Below, piece by piece: positions 1-9,015 of a stretch of 64,000 nt of DNA. The DNA is taken from assembly GCF_001562255.1 (NCBI RefSeq), contig NZ_CP014301.1, positions 1,054,001 through 1,118,000 of the forward strand, read 5' to 3'. A model generated the notes under the pieces. That model ran no database searches. It had not been told where the DNA came from and saw only the letters and a program-made list of their open reading frames with translations. A program made the translations under genes and the position numbers. Source of the stretch: Bosea sp. PAMC 26642. Its GTDB lineage: Bacteria; Pseudomonadota; Alphaproteobacteria; Rhizobiales; Beijerinckiaceae. Position 1 is the stretch's first letter. Every line of letters begins with the position of its first letter.

Positions 1-1126
1 CTCGCAGTTCAACCAGATCGTCGAGGCCCGTGCCGAGGGGCCGGCCAAGGTCGTGCTGATCACGAAATCGCCCTATCCGGTGCTGCTCTCGCAGCTGGTC
101 AAGCTCTCGATCGCGCCGAAGGCCTATGTCGAGCGCGTCGGCGACCAGGAGTTCAACCTGAAGCCGGTCGGCAGCGGCCCCTACAAGCTGAAGGAATGGC
201 AGAAGGGCGTGCAGGCGACGCTGGAATCGGTCGAGACCTACTGGCGCGGCAAGCCGCCGTTCAAGACCGTCGTGTTCCGCGCGGTGCCCGACGTCTCGAC
301 CCGTATCGCCGACCTCAAGACCGGCCGCGCCGATCTCGTCCGGCTGCTGCCGCCCGACGAGGCGATCGCTCTGAAGAAGGAGCCGGCGCTCAACGTGCTG
401 ACCGTGCCCACCGAGCGCGTCGGCTACATGTTCATCAACGCCCAGGCCGGTCCGACGACCGACCTGAAGGTGCGCCAGGCGATCGCCTACGCCGTCGACA
501 AGCAGGGTATCATCGATGCACTGTTGCAGGGCTTGGGCAAGCCCGTCGCCAGCATCGGCGCCGAGCCGATCTTCGGCTACCAGGCCGACATCGCGGGCTA
601 CGGCTACGACCCCGCCAAGGCCAAGGCTCTGGTCAAGGAGGCCAAGGCCGAAGGCGCGGAGCTGACCTTCCTGACCTCGCCGGCCTATGACCGCCGCATC
701 GTCGAGGCGATCCAGCAGATGGTCAACGATGTCGGCCTCAAGGTGAATGTCGTGATGCTGGACCACGCGACCTTCCTGCGTCGCCGCCAGGGCACACCGG
801 CGGAAGCCGGGCAACTCGCCATCGGCGTCTGGTCCTGCGCCTGCCAGGATGCCGACGGCATCATCTTCCCGCTGTTCCGCACCGGCAGCACCTGGTCGAA
901 ATACTCCAACCCGGCCTTCGACACGGCCGCCGACGCGGCACGCAGCACGCTCGACGATGCCAAGCGCATCGTCGAATACCGCAAGGCCTACGAGGTGCTG
1001 CGGCAGGACGTGCCGGGCCTGGGCCTCTACCAGTCCTTCGCGACCTATGCGGCGCGCAAGGAACTGAAATGGCAGCCGACGCCCAACGAATCGCTGTTCG
1101 TCATGGACATGAGCTGGGCCAAGTGA
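1..1126 (+). CDS. ABC transporter substrate-binding protein, peptide/nickel type (SBP family 5), 5'-truncated
   Basis: The open frame runs in from the window edge, so the signal peptide and N-terminal lobe are missing; an internal GTG at 53 is not a real start. The visible 370 or so residues match the C-terminal two thirds of a Dpp/Opp-type solute-binding protein: PVGSGPYKLKEW, then the long hinge region with YMFINAQAGPTTDLKVRQAIAYAVDK, a highly typical family signature. It would bind its ligand in the periplasm and deliver it to the two permeases that follow. The ligand cannot be read from sequence. It is the first visible gene of a co-directional operon that also contains an SDR dehydrogenase and two ATPases. 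Confidence 0.9.
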   Translation, partial: SQFNQIVEARAEGPAKVVLITKSPYPVLLSQLVKLSIAPKAYVERVGDQEFNLKPVGSGPYKLKEWQKGVQATLESVETYWRGKPPFKTVVFRAVPDVSTRIADLKTGRADLVRLLPPDEAIALKKEPALNVLTVPTERVGYMFINAQAGPTTDLKVRQAIAYAVDKQGIIDALLQGLGKPVASIGAEPIFGYQADIAGYGYDPAKAKALVKEAKAEGAELTFLTSPAYDRRIVEAIQQMVNDVGLKVNVVMLDHATFLRRRQGTPAEAGQLAIGVWSCACQDADGIIFPLFRTGSTWSKYSNPAFDTAADAARSTLDDAKRIVEYRKAYEVLRQDVPGLGLYQSFATYAARKELKWQPTPNESLFVMDMSWAK

Positions 1127-1160
1127 GCCCGGCGCGGATCATGCCGGGGAGACGCGGCTG

Positions 1161-2081
1161 ATGCTGCGCTATGCGGCCGGCCGGCTGGTGCAGGCGGCGA
1201 TCGCGGTGGTGGGCGTGCTTACCATCGTCTTCGTTGTGATGCGCTTTTCCGGCGACCCGACGCTGCTGCTGGTCCCGGAGGGCTCGTCTCAGGAGGCGGT
1301 CGATGCGCTGCGCCGGCAACTCGGTTTCGACCGGCCAATCGCCGTCCAGTATCTCGACTACCTGCATTCGCTGCTGCGCCTCGACTTCGGCGTCTCGGTG
1401 GTTCAGCGCATCCCGGCCGTCGACATCGTCGCGTCTCGCGTTCCCTATACGGTGGCTTTGGCGCTCGGTGCACTGACCGTCGCGCTGCTCATCGGACTGC
1501 CGGCAGGCATCGCCATGGCGGTGTGGCGCGGCGGCTGGTTCGAGCGCTGCCTGTCGGCGCTGGTCCTGACCGGGCAGAGCCTGCCGACCTTCCTGACCGG
1601 CATGCTGCTGATCATCGTCTTCGGAGTCGTGCTGGGATGGCTGCCGACATCGGGCGCCGGCAGCGCCAGCGCGCTGATCCTGCCCGCGATCGCGCTCGGC
1701 GCTCTCTCGATGTCGACCTTCGCCCGCATGGCCCGCATCGCCATCATCGACGAACTCGGCAAGGACTATGTCCGGGCGGCGCGTGCGCGCGGCCTGTCGA
1801 AAGCCGGTGCCGTCGGCCGTCACGTCCTGCGCAACGCGGCGATCCCGGTGGTGACGGTCGCCGCGCTGGAGATTGGCAACCTGCTCGCCGGCGCGGTGAT
1901 CGTCGAGACCGTCTTCGCCTGGCCCGGCATCGGACAGTTGGCCATCCAGTCGATCCAGTCGCGCGACTTTCTCGTGGTGCAGGTGATCGTGCTGCTGATC
2001 TCGATCGTTTACGTGCTGACGAGCCTGCTCGCCGACCTCGTCTATGCCGTGCTCGATCCGCGCATCAGGCTGGCCTCGTGA
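1161..2081 (+). CDS. ABC transporter permease, DppB/OppB family
   Basis: 306 residues, the normal length for a DppB-type inner-membrane permease. An N-terminal membrane segment is followed by the family periplasmic domain with the RRQLGFDRPIAVQYL signature, then five further hydrophobic segments. The cytoplasmic EAA loop (DYVRAARARGLSKAGAVGRHVLRNA) docks on the ATPases. ATG is preceded by GGGGAGA. The stop codon overlaps the GTG start of the next permease (GTGA), which indicates translational coupling and a heterodimeric pore. Confidence 0.92.
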   Translation: MLRYAAGRLVQAAIAVVGVLTIVFVVMRFSGDPTLLLVPEGSSQEAVDALRRQLGFDRPIAVQYLDYLHSLLRLDFGVSVVQRIPAVDIVASRVPYTVALALGALTVALLIGLPAGIAMAVWRGGWFERCLSALVLTGQSLPTFLTGMLLIIVFGVVLGWLPTSGAGSASALILPAIALGALSMSTFARMARIAIIDELGKDYVRAARARGLSKAGAVGRHVLRNAAIPVVTVAALEIGNLLAGAVIVETVFAWPGIGQLAIQSIQSRDFLVVQVIVLLISIVYVLTSLLADLVYAVLDPRIRLAS

Positions 2082-2956
2082 GCGCGCTTCCGCAAGCCCC
2101 GCGACGGCCGGCGCGCCGCGTCCCCCGCGCCTTTCCGCTGGCGATCGTCGCGGTTGCCGCGATCCTGGCGATCATCGTCGTGCTCGCTCTGCTGGCGCCC
2201 TGGTTCGCGCCGGCCGATCCGATGCGACAGACCCTGCTGATGCGGCTGCGGCCGCCCGGCACCGTGTCCTCGGCCGGGCAACACTATCTGCTCGGCACCG
2301 ACGACCTCGGCCGCGACCTGCTCTCGCGCATTCTCTACGGCTCACAGGTCTCGATCGCGGTGGCCTTCCTCTCTGTGCTGGTCTCGACGCTGGTAGGGGT
2401 TTCGCTCGGCATGGCGGCAGCGTGGTTCAGAGGCTGGACCGAGACGCTAATCATGCGCTTCGTCGACATCATGCTGTCGATCCCCGCCGTTTTGCTGGCG
2501 GTGCTCACCGTCGCCGTCCTCGGCCCCGGCTTCATCAAGCTGATCCTCGTCCTCGCCCTGACCCGCTGGCCGCGTTACACCCGCGTCGCCTATGCGCAGA
2601 CGCTGCAGGTCGCCAATCTGCCCTATATCAAGGCCGCCGAACTCGCCGGCGCGCGGACGGTCCGCATCCTGCTGCGGCATGTGCTGCCCAATATCGCCGG
2701 GCCGCTGCTGGTCGTGGCGACGGCCGAGTTCGGCCTGATGATCCTATTCGAGGCGGGGCTCTCCTTTCTCGGGCTCGGCATCCAGCCGCCGGCGCCCAGT
2801 TGGGGCTCGATCATGAGCGTCGGCCGGCAATATGTGGAGCGGGCCTGGTGGATCGTCGCCTTTCCGGGTGCGTGCCTTTTCCTGCTCGTCTTGTCCGTCA
2901 ATGTTCTCGGGGACTGGCTGCGCGACAGGCTCGATCCCCGCTCCCGCTCGCGCTGA
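2078..2956 (+). CDS. ABC transporter permease, DppC/OppC family
   Basis: 292 residues when started at the GTG that overlaps the upstream stop; the frame is open much further upstream but that part is a shadow of dppB. It shows the DppC features: a cytoplasmic N-terminus followed by a TM segment, LLGTDDLGRDLLSRILYG just after the first periplasmic loop, and the EAA loop ELAGARTVRILLRHVLPN. It pairs with the preceding permease to form the translocation pore. It is followed after 7 nt by an SDR gene, so the transporter operon is interrupted by an enzyme gene. Confidence 0.92.
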   Translation: MSALPQAPRRPARRVPRAFPLAIVAVAAILAIIVVLALLAPWFAPADPMRQTLLMRLRPPGTVSSAGQHYLLGTDDLGRDLLSRILYGSQVSIAVAFLSVLVSTLVGVSLGMAAAWFRGWTETLIMRFVDIMLSIPAVLLAVLTVAVLGPGFIKLILVLALTRWPRYTRVAYAQTLQVANLPYIKAAELAGARTVRILLRHVLPNIAGPLLVVATAEFGLMILFEAGLSFLGLGIQPPAPSWGSIMSVGRQYVERAWWIVAFPGACLFLLVLSVNVLGDWLRDRLDPRSRSR

Positions 2957-2963
2957 GGTCACC

Positions 2964-3752
2964 ATGGAATTCTCCGACAAGGGCGTCGTCGTCACCGGAG
3001 CGGCCGGCATCTTTGGACGCTGGATCGCGGCCCATTTCGCCGGCGAGGGCGCAAGGCTCTGCCTCTCCGACAACCGCCGTGAGGCGCTGGACGCCATGGT
3101 CGTCGAACTCGGGCTCGATCCGTCCCGCGTCGTCCTGCATGTCACCGAACTGACCGAAGAGGCCTCGATCGCCGATCTCGCCGCGACCGTTAAGGCCGCC
3201 TGGGGTGCGCCCGACATTGTCGTTAACAATGCCGGGCTCTATCCGAAATTCTCGCTGCTGGGGATGACCGGCGCTGAATGGGACCTGATCTTCGGTGTCA
3301 ATCTGCGCGCGCCCTTCCTCGTCACCCGCGAAATGGCGAAGCTGATGATCGCAGAGGGGCGCCAGGGCGCGATCGTCAACATCTCGTCGGGTGCGTCGCG
3401 CCAGATGCGCAACGGCTCGGTGCCGTACTGCACCTCCAAGACGGCGCTGGAGCGGCTGACCAAAGGTTTCGCGCTTGAACTCGCCGCACATCGCATCCGA
3501 GTCAACGCCGTCGAGCCCGGATTTGCGCCGGGAAGCTCCGTCAGCGAACTCAGCGAGGAGTACGTCGCCAGGATGGCTGCGCGGATTCCGCTCGGACGCA
3601 CCAGCGGCCCAGGCGATGCACCCGCGGCCATCGCCTATCTCTGCTCTGACAAGGCGAGCTTCGTTACCGGCGCCGTGCTGAGCGTCGATGGCGGCAACTC
3701 GATCGGCACCTTCGAAAGCGGCGAACTCGGGCAGGGGGCTGCCAAGGCATGA
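2964..3752 (+). CDS. SDR family NAD(P)-dependent oxidoreductase
   Basis: 262-residue classical short-chain dehydrogenase. The ATG is preceded by GAGG. Visible motifs: the Rossmann glycine motif TGAAGIFG near residue 11, NNAG near 85, the catalytic Ser in NISSGAS and the YxxxK pair (YCTSK). The C-terminus has the usual GAVLSVDGG. It sits inside the ABC operon, and its stop codon overlaps the next ATG (ATGA). It therefore probably oxidises or reduces the imported compound or a product of it. The substrate is unknown, and FabG-like annotation would be generic only. Confidence 0.88.
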   Translation: MEFSDKGVVVTGAAGIFGRWIAAHFAGEGARLCLSDNRREALDAMVVELGLDPSRVVLHVTELTEEASIADLAATVKAAWGAPDIVVNNAGLYPKFSLLGMTGAEWDLIFGVNLRAPFLVTREMAKLMIAEGRQGAIVNISSGASRQMRNGSVPYCTSKTALERLTKGFALELAAHRIRVNAVEPGFAPGSSVSELSEEYVARMAARIPLGRTSGPGDAPAAIAYLCSDKASFVTGAVLSVDGGNSIGTFESGELGQGAAKA

Positions 3753-4744
3753 CGCAGACAGGCGCGCAGGGGCTGACGGTCGAGAACCTGACCATCGACA
3801 TCGCCGGCGCTTCGGTGGTCGACGGCGTGGCCTTCACCGTGGGCTGCGGCGAGGTGATGGCGCTGGTCGGGGAATCCGGCTGCGGCAAGTCGCTGACCGC
3901 CTTTGCCCTCCTCGGTCTCCTGCCCGACGCTGCCGAGGTGGTGGAGGGCCGCATCCTGATGGACGGGCTCGACCTCGCCGCGCTGTCGGAGCGGGAGCTC
4001 AGGCGCCTGCGAGGCAAAAGGCTCTCGATCATCTTCCAGGAGCCGACCGCTTCGCTCGACCCGCTGGCGACGGTGGGCTCGCAGATCGCGCAAGCCTATC
4101 GCCTGCACCACAAGGTTGGCCGGCGCGCGGCGCTGGCCAGGGCGCGCGCCATGCTGGTCTCGGTCGGCATCTCCGATCCCGACCGGCGGTTGACGCAATA
4201 TCCCTTCGAACTCTCGGGCGGCATGTGCCAGCGCGTGATGATCGCGATCGCGCTGATCTGCGGCCCCGACATCCTAGTCGCTGACGAGCCGACGACCGCG
4301 CTCGACGTCACCATCCAGGCGCAGATCCTCGACCTGATGAAGACGCTCGTCGCCGAGCGCGGCACCGGCATCGTGCTGATCACCCACGACATGGGCGTGG
4401 TCGCCGACATCGCCGACCGCGTCGCGGTGATGTATGCCGGCCGGATCGCCGAGATCGGCCCCGTCGACGCCATCTTCGCCAACCCGTCCCATCCCTATAC
4501 GGCGCTGCTGCTCGCCAGCGTGCCGCGCCTCGACGTCTCGCCCAAGGAGCGTCTCGCCACCATCGAGGGCAGCGTACCCTCGCCGGAGCGTTTCGGGCCG
4601 GGCTGCCGCTTCAGCGAGCGCTGCCCGCTGGCCGACGCGCGCTGCCATGCGCAGACGCCGCCGCTGCTGGCGCATCGGCCGGGCCATTTCTCCGCCTGCT
4701 GGCACGCCGACCGGGCCCATGAGATTGCGCGGGTGGCGGCATGA
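3749..4744 (+). CDS. ABC transporter ATP-binding protein, DppD/OppD family
   Basis: 331-residue ATPase. Walker A GESGCGKS at 41-48, Q-loop FQEP near 97, signature LSGGM at 155-159 (with CQR replacing the common RQR), Walker B ILVADEP near 175-181 and the switch His in LITHD. The C-terminal oligopeptide/dipeptide extension is present, with Cys residues in GCRFSERCPLADARC, typical of the Fe-S-like motif in this family. Start and stop both overlap neighbours by 4 nt, so it is co-translated with the SDR and DppF-like genes. Confidence 0.92.
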   Translation: MTQTGAQGLTVENLTIDIAGASVVDGVAFTVGCGEVMALVGESGCGKSLTAFALLGLLPDAAEVVEGRILMDGLDLAALSERELRRLRGKRLSIIFQEPTASLDPLATVGSQIAQAYRLHHKVGRRAALARARAMLVSVGISDPDRRLTQYPFELSGGMCQRVMIAIALICGPDILVADEPTTALDVTIQAQILDLMKTLVAERGTGIVLITHDMGVVADIADRVAVMYAGRIAEIGPVDAIFANPSHPYTALLLASVPRLDVSPKERLATIEGSVPSPERFGPGCRFSERCPLADARCHAQTPPLLAHRPGHFSACWHADRAHEIARVAA

Positions 4745-5718
4745 GCGTAGCGCCTCCGGTCCTCGCCGTCAGCGACGTCGCAGTGCATTTCGGCGCGCGC
4801 CCCGGCCTCTTCAAGCCGCTGCCCAAGCCGGTGCGAGCCGTCGACGGCGTCGACCTGACGGTCGCTCCGGGCGAGACGCTGGGTCTCGTCGGCGAATCCG
4901 GTTGCGGCAAGTCGACCCTGTCGAACGCCATCGTCGGGCTGCAGCGGCCGACGCGCGGCAGTATCAGGATCCAGGGCAAGGAGGTCGCAGGCGCCGATGC
5001 CGCGACCCTGCGCGCGGTGCGCCGCAATGTGCAGATGATCTTCCAGGATCCAGCGCTCTCGCTCAATCCGCGCGCGACGATAGGGGCCGCCATCGGCGAG
5101 CCGCTGGCCGTGCACGACATCGCCAAAGGGCGGGCACTGAAGGAGCGCGTCGCACAACTGCTCGACCAGGTCGGCCTCAAGCCAGAGCATGCGACGCGCT
5201 ATCCCCATCAGTTCTCAGGCGGGCAGCGCCAGCGCGTCGTGATCGCTCGCGCTCTCGCGCTGGAGCCGGCGCTGGTGGTCTGCGACGAACCGGTCTCGGC
5301 ACTCGACGTCTCGGTGCGTGCGCAGATTCTCAATTTGCTGGTCGATCTGCAGCGCCGCATCGGCGTGTCCTATCTGTTCGTCTCGCACGACCTCGCCGTG
5401 GTCCGGCACATCTGCGACCGGGTCGCGGTGATGTATCTCGGCCGCATCGTCGAACTGGCATCGCGCGACGCGCTGTTTGCGGCGCCCAAGCACCCCTATA
5501 CCCGCGCCCTAATGTCGGCCGTGCTGGAGCCCGATCCCGTGGCCCAGCGTACAAAGACGCGCACGATGCTGACCGGCGAATTGCCGAGCCCGTCCAACGT
5601 GCCGCCGGGATGCGCGTTTCACACCCGCTGCCCGCTGGCGACCCCGATCTGTTCGATCGAGCGGCCCGAGCTGGCGACGAAACCCGACGGAGCGCGGGTC
5701 GCTTGCCATCATGCCTGA
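4741..5718 (+). CDS. ABC transporter ATP-binding protein, DppF/OppF family
   Basis: 325-residue second ATPase of the importer. Walker A GESGCGKS at 51-58, signature FSGGQRQR from 158, Walker B near 177-184, and a C-terminal oligopeptide-family tail with GCAFHTRCPLATPIC. It completes the set SBP-permease-permease-SDR-ATPase-ATPase. No gene follows on this strand, so it is the operon's last gene. Confidence 0.92.
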   Translation: MSVAPPVLAVSDVAVHFGARPGLFKPLPKPVRAVDGVDLTVAPGETLGLVGESGCGKSTLSNAIVGLQRPTRGSIRIQGKEVAGADAATLRAVRRNVQMIFQDPALSLNPRATIGAAIGEPLAVHDIAKGRALKERVAQLLDQVGLKPEHATRYPHQFSGGQRQRVVIARALALEPALVVCDEPVSALDVSVRAQILNLLVDLQRRIGVSYLFVSHDLAVVRHICDRVAVMYLGRIVELASRDALFAAPKHPYTRALMSAVLEPDPVAQRTKTRTMLTGELPSPSNVPPGCAFHTRCPLATPICSIERPELATKPDGARVACHHA

Positions 5719-5916
5719 ACTTGGCAGTCGCCCATCCCGCGCCTCCCGAGTTCGCTTATCGCTTGCACGCGAAACCCGTGGCGTTGCCGCAGCCGAGGGC
5801 GAAACATGACGATTGAAATGCCGCTTGTGTCCGCGTGGCTGGCTCTTTCCCGGCCAGCAGCCCGGTCAGCGATCACGACGCGCGAGCTGATCGCTGCTAC
5901 GAATGGGAAGGGGGGC

Positions 5917-5939
5917 GGCTGGAGCGTAAGGCTCCGGCC
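5917..5939. terminator. Hairpin in the convergent gap
   Basis: Nine-base-pair stem GGCTGGAGC / GCTCCGGCC (one G-T pair) with loop GTAAG, between the end of the ABC operon and the convergent truncated SDR gene. It has no U-tract, so termination is only a suggestion from position. The rest of this 235-nt gap shows nothing recognisable. Confidence 0.35.
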
Positions 5940-5953
5940 GGTTACCTCGCTGC

Positions 5954-6552
5954 TCAGCCGGTGATCGCGGGATGGAGGAGGTCTTCCAGGTCGATATTGC
6001 GGTACATCTCACGGCGCATGCGGTCGGCGACACCGTTGACGATCTCGGCGCCGTCCTGCGACGGGTCGACATGGACGCGGAACGGGCGCTTGCCGAAGGG
6101 CGCGCCGACCACGCGCACGATCTCTCGGGCGACCTCGGCCGGATCGGCATCGGCGGGTTCGAGGCCGGCGAGGCCTTTGAGCGCCTTGTCGGCGATGCCG
6201 GCATAGGGCCCGGCCTCGTACTCCGCCGCGCGCGCCTCGTCGGAGGGCGTGCCGGAATGGACGAAGTGGTTGGTGCCCTTGGTGAAGGCGCCCGGCACCA
6301 TGATGGTGGTCTCGATGCCCCAGAGCGCGAGTTCGGTGGAGTACGACACGGCCAGCGCGTCCATCGCCGCCTTGGCGGCGAAGTAGGGCGCCAGGAAGGG
6401 CGGTGTGCCGCCCCGCGTCGAACTCGATCCGACCCAGACCAGCAGGCCTTTGTGCTGGGCTCTCAGATGGGGCAGCGCGGCCCGGTTGACGCGCTGCGCG
6501 CCGAGGACGTTCACGTCGTATTGCTGGATGAACTGGTCGGGCGTGAAAGCCT
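5954..6552 (-). pseudogene. N-terminally truncated SDR oxidoreductase fused to a transposase remnant
   Basis: About 199 residues of an SDR are present from AFTPDQFIQQYDVNVLGAQR through WVGSSSTRG, the YFAAK catalytic pair and a normal-looking C-terminus. The first 80 or so residues of the family, including the nucleotide-binding TGxxxGxG motif, are absent. In their place, in the same frame, is ALYLQALYDLSDPGLEEA, which belongs to an IS5-family transposase. The frame is open from an internal transposase ATG at 6610, so a chimeric 218-residue protein could be made, but without a Rossmann glycine loop it should not bind NAD(P). The junction is at the shared codons for Glu-Ala-Phe. Confidence 0.72.
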
Positions 6553-6775
6553 CCTCCAGCCCGGGGTCCGACAGGTCATAAAGTGCCTGGAGATACAGAG
6601 CCTTCAGCATCGCAAGCGCCTCTTAGGGAGGCCGACCGGTCTGAGCCTGACGCAGCCGCCGCACCAAAGGCGCGAGCCGCCGCCAGTCGATCAGGGCGTC
6701 GATCTTCGAAAGCTTCGCGTTCGTACCCAGCCGAGGGTCCAGAAACGCCTCCGCCAAAGACATCTGATCCGTCAA
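6551..6775 (-). mobile_element. IS5-family transposase N-terminal remnant
   Basis: Reading from TTG at 6775, the frame encodes LTDQMSLAEAFLDPRLG, then KIDALIDWRRLAPLVRRLR, QTGRPP, a TAA stop (6625-6623) where this family has an aromatic residue, then EALAMLKALYLQALYDLSDP. This is the N-terminal region of an IS5-type DDE transposase as I know the family. The catalytic domain is gone because the sequence switches to an SDR gene near 6551. Inverted repeats were not identified. It is a dead element that left a gene fusion. Confidence 0.7.
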
Positions 6776-7178
6776 GCCGACCCCTCCGCCATACCCAGAC
6801 GAAGTGAATCAGCAATCAACCCTCAACGCCAGAACCCTTTCGCAGAGGAATCCGGATGGGAGAATGAATCAGCCTTCGACCCAAAAGGGAATCCGATTTA
6901 TGGGTCTGTCACCTAAAGTCCGCTCATGGCGCGATTGAGACTTGGAGGTCCGCCAATTTCAGGTCAAGAGCGGGTCAAGGTACCGAGAAAAAAGGCGGAT
7001 TAACCGTATACCACATCATCCCGATTTGGATTCGACTGGAGAGGGGCTCACTTTCGCTGTTCGCAAGAGCCAAGCAGGCCCATGTCATTATCTCGAGACG
7101 TTGGAATTTATCCGTTCCCGGTCCCGCCCATGTGCCTAACGTGCTTGTTCGTCAGCTGTCACCGTTCGAAACTGCATT
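6776..7178. other. Non-coding stretch beside the IS remnant
   Basis: No gene is recognisable. It contains two copies of GAATCAGC (near 6807 and 6866) and probably the outer end of the decayed IS element, but no convincing terminal inverted repeat. Base composition drops towards AT on approach to the ABC gene on the right. Confidence 0.4.
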
Positions 7179-8165
7179 TCAGTCCGCCTTTTCGACCCAT
7201 TGAACGATCATCTCGTATTGAACTTTTGCCTGTTGATATTCCCGATAAAAATTGAGTAGATCCCGAAGTGGACTCGACAGTCGCTCTAGTCCTGAAATAA
7301 AAGCGACTATGGTGCCGATCGTAGTCTGTTGTTGAATTGCCATCCAACCGCCAACTCCAAGCACCATCATCGGCCCAATTGCGTTTGCGATGTTGAGTAA
7401 TGTCTTTAGGCCATATTTAAGCAAATAGAACCGCAGCCGATTTTGAAAAATAGCGCTAACCGTGTTTGAGCTTACGCCAGAGCTGTCAGATTTGCTTTCT
7501 GCTTGGCTGACAGTTTCATCTCCTAATTTTCGTACTAGACCAACCTGCTTTTCAACTAATAAATTCAGGTCGCCCTGCATATAAAGGGCAAGAGCGATCT
7601 GAGGAATCATAAATATCATACTGATAAATGCTATTATTGGCTGAATATAGAGCATGTAGGATAGTATCACGATTAGGAATGTCAGATTGACTACAAATTC
7701 AGATATGCTGACTCCAACGAAGCCACCGACGCCGTCGATTTCTCTACCAATAACGTTGACAGTCTGACCACTGGTTACAGTGTCTTTCAAAGACTTTTCG
7801 GAAGCGATTACGACCAATTGGTCGCGGGACATTTTGACGGCACTTTCGCCAACCCACCCCTGATAGACGAGGAGTGCATATTTGAGCGCACCTTGTATCA
7901 AGATGGTCGCGAGATAGAGCCCGCCAAAAAAGAGAAGCGAGCCGACATCCTTGTCCGCGATCGCCACATCTACGATCCGTCTTTGAAGGTCGATGGGCAC
8001 GAAGTTGAGCAAGGCCACGGCCATCGCGATCAGGCCGACATAGAATTGGTGGACGCCGCTTGCGCGCCATACAAAACGGCCAAGCGTTTCGCCTGGTTTG
8101 ATGGCTTCTTTCGATGCCTCGTGTGGTGTCACCCGTTGAAGTAGGGATGCGAAGATACCAGACAC
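7179..8165 (-). CDS. ABC exporter transmembrane-domain protein lacking an ATPase domain
   Basis: 328 residues, starting at GTG with GAGGAG 7 nt upstream. The protein contains the six-helix ABC type-I exporter membrane domain (hydrophobic segments around 38-58, 76-96, 155-190 and 265-295, ending with SGLERLSSPLRDLLNFYREYQ) and then stops. No Walker A, signature or Walker B follows, and none is encoded next to it. The gene is distinctly AT-richer and uses different codons from its surroundings, beside an IS remnant, so lateral acquisition is likely. It is either a half-transporter needing a separate ATPase or the surviving 5' part of a longer gene. Substrate unknown. Confidence 0.75.
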   Translation of the reverse strand: MSGIFASLLQRVTPHEASKEAIKPGETLGRFVWRASGVHQFYVGLIAMAVALLNFVPIDLQRRIVDVAIADKDVGSLLFFGGLYLATILIQGALKYALLVYQGWVGESAVKMSRDQLVVIASEKSLKDTVTSGQTVNVIGREIDGVGGFVGVSISEFVVNLTFLIVILSYMLYIQPIIAFISMIFMIPQIALALYMQGDLNLLVEKQVGLVRKLGDETVSQAESKSDSSGVSSNTVSAIFQNRLRFYLLKYGLKTLLNIANAIGPMMVLGVGGWMAIQQQTTIGTIVAFISGLERLSSPLRDLLNFYREYQQAKVQYEMIVQWVEKAD

Positions 8166-8244
8166 TCAAACTCTCCTCATTGCGCATCTCATGCGGAGCG
8201 AAACGCACACAGGGGCGCGAGATACCGCGCCAAATGCGAAAGTG

Positions 8245-8946
8245 TCAGCCGATGTAACGGTTGAGAAACGAGGCGGTCCGGCTTGCCGCATCCGTCGAGG
8301 CCGCTCCACCGAAGCCGTGTCCCTGGCCGGGATATATCCGGCGCTCGACGACGCTGCCTCGGGCTTGCAACAAGGTCTCGATAGCATAGGCGTTGGAGAC
8401 CGGAACGATCCGGTCCGCGTCGCCGTGCAGGATCAGCGTCGGCGGGAAGCGGCGCGCAGCCCGTAGCTGACCCGGCAGGTAGCCGAAATAGTTCACGACG
8501 GCTTTTAGGCGGGCGTCCTGAGCCGATAGCGCCAAGGCGAGCGCGCCGCCGAGCGAGATTCCGACGACTCCTATGCGGTTGCGGGCCACGCCCGGCGCGG
8601 CGACGACCTGATCCAGCGCAGCGGAATTGGCGGCAAGCCACGCAGGGAATTTCGATCCTAACTCGCCATAGGCCGCGCGCCGATCGCCCGTGCTCTCGAA
8701 GTAGTGCGGCAGGAAGACGGTAAAGCCGGCGGCGGCAATCGTTCTTGCCGCAGTCGCGTACCGACCAGGATAGGTCAGGCCGTCCGAGCCGTGGAGCAAC
8801 AGGACAACGGGATGCGGACCCGGACCCGGCGCATCGAAACGCTCGATGGTGATCGACGTCGATGGCGAGCCTCGACGGGCTTGGGCGTCAGCCGCCGCGG
8901 GCATCATCGCGCAGGCGCTCCCAAGGACGAACATTCGACGATGCAT
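8245..8946 (-). CDS. Secreted alpha/beta hydrolase, dienelactone-hydrolase family
   Basis: 233 residues from the ATG with GGAGG upstream; a longer reading to 9003 has no such site. The N-terminus MHRRMFVLGSACAMMPAAADAQA is a signal peptide, so the enzyme is exported. Hydrolase motifs: VVLLLHGSDG (oxyanion-hole strand), nucleophile elbow GISLGG, Asp in LHGDADRIVP and His in GQGHGF, i.e. Ser-Asp-His rather than the Cys of true dienelactone hydrolases. Substrate unknown. It lies next to the ferritin-like pair on the same strand. Confidence 0.82.
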   Translation of the reverse strand: MHRRMFVLGSACAMMPAAADAQARRGSPSTSITIERFDAPGPGPHPVVLLLHGSDGLTYPGRYATAARTIAAAGFTVFLPHYFESTGDRRAAYGELGSKFPAWLAANSAALDQVVAAPGVARNRIGVVGISLGGALALALSAQDARLKAVVNYFGYLPGQLRAARRFPPTLILHGDADRIVPVSNAYAIETLLQARGSVVERRIYPGQGHGFGGAASTDAASRTASFLNRYIG

Positions 8947-9015
8947 GCTGGCCTCCATACCATGCGTTCGGCGCCACGCCGGAGTTGGCATGGCGCCGGT
9001 CATTTGCTTCCGCGA

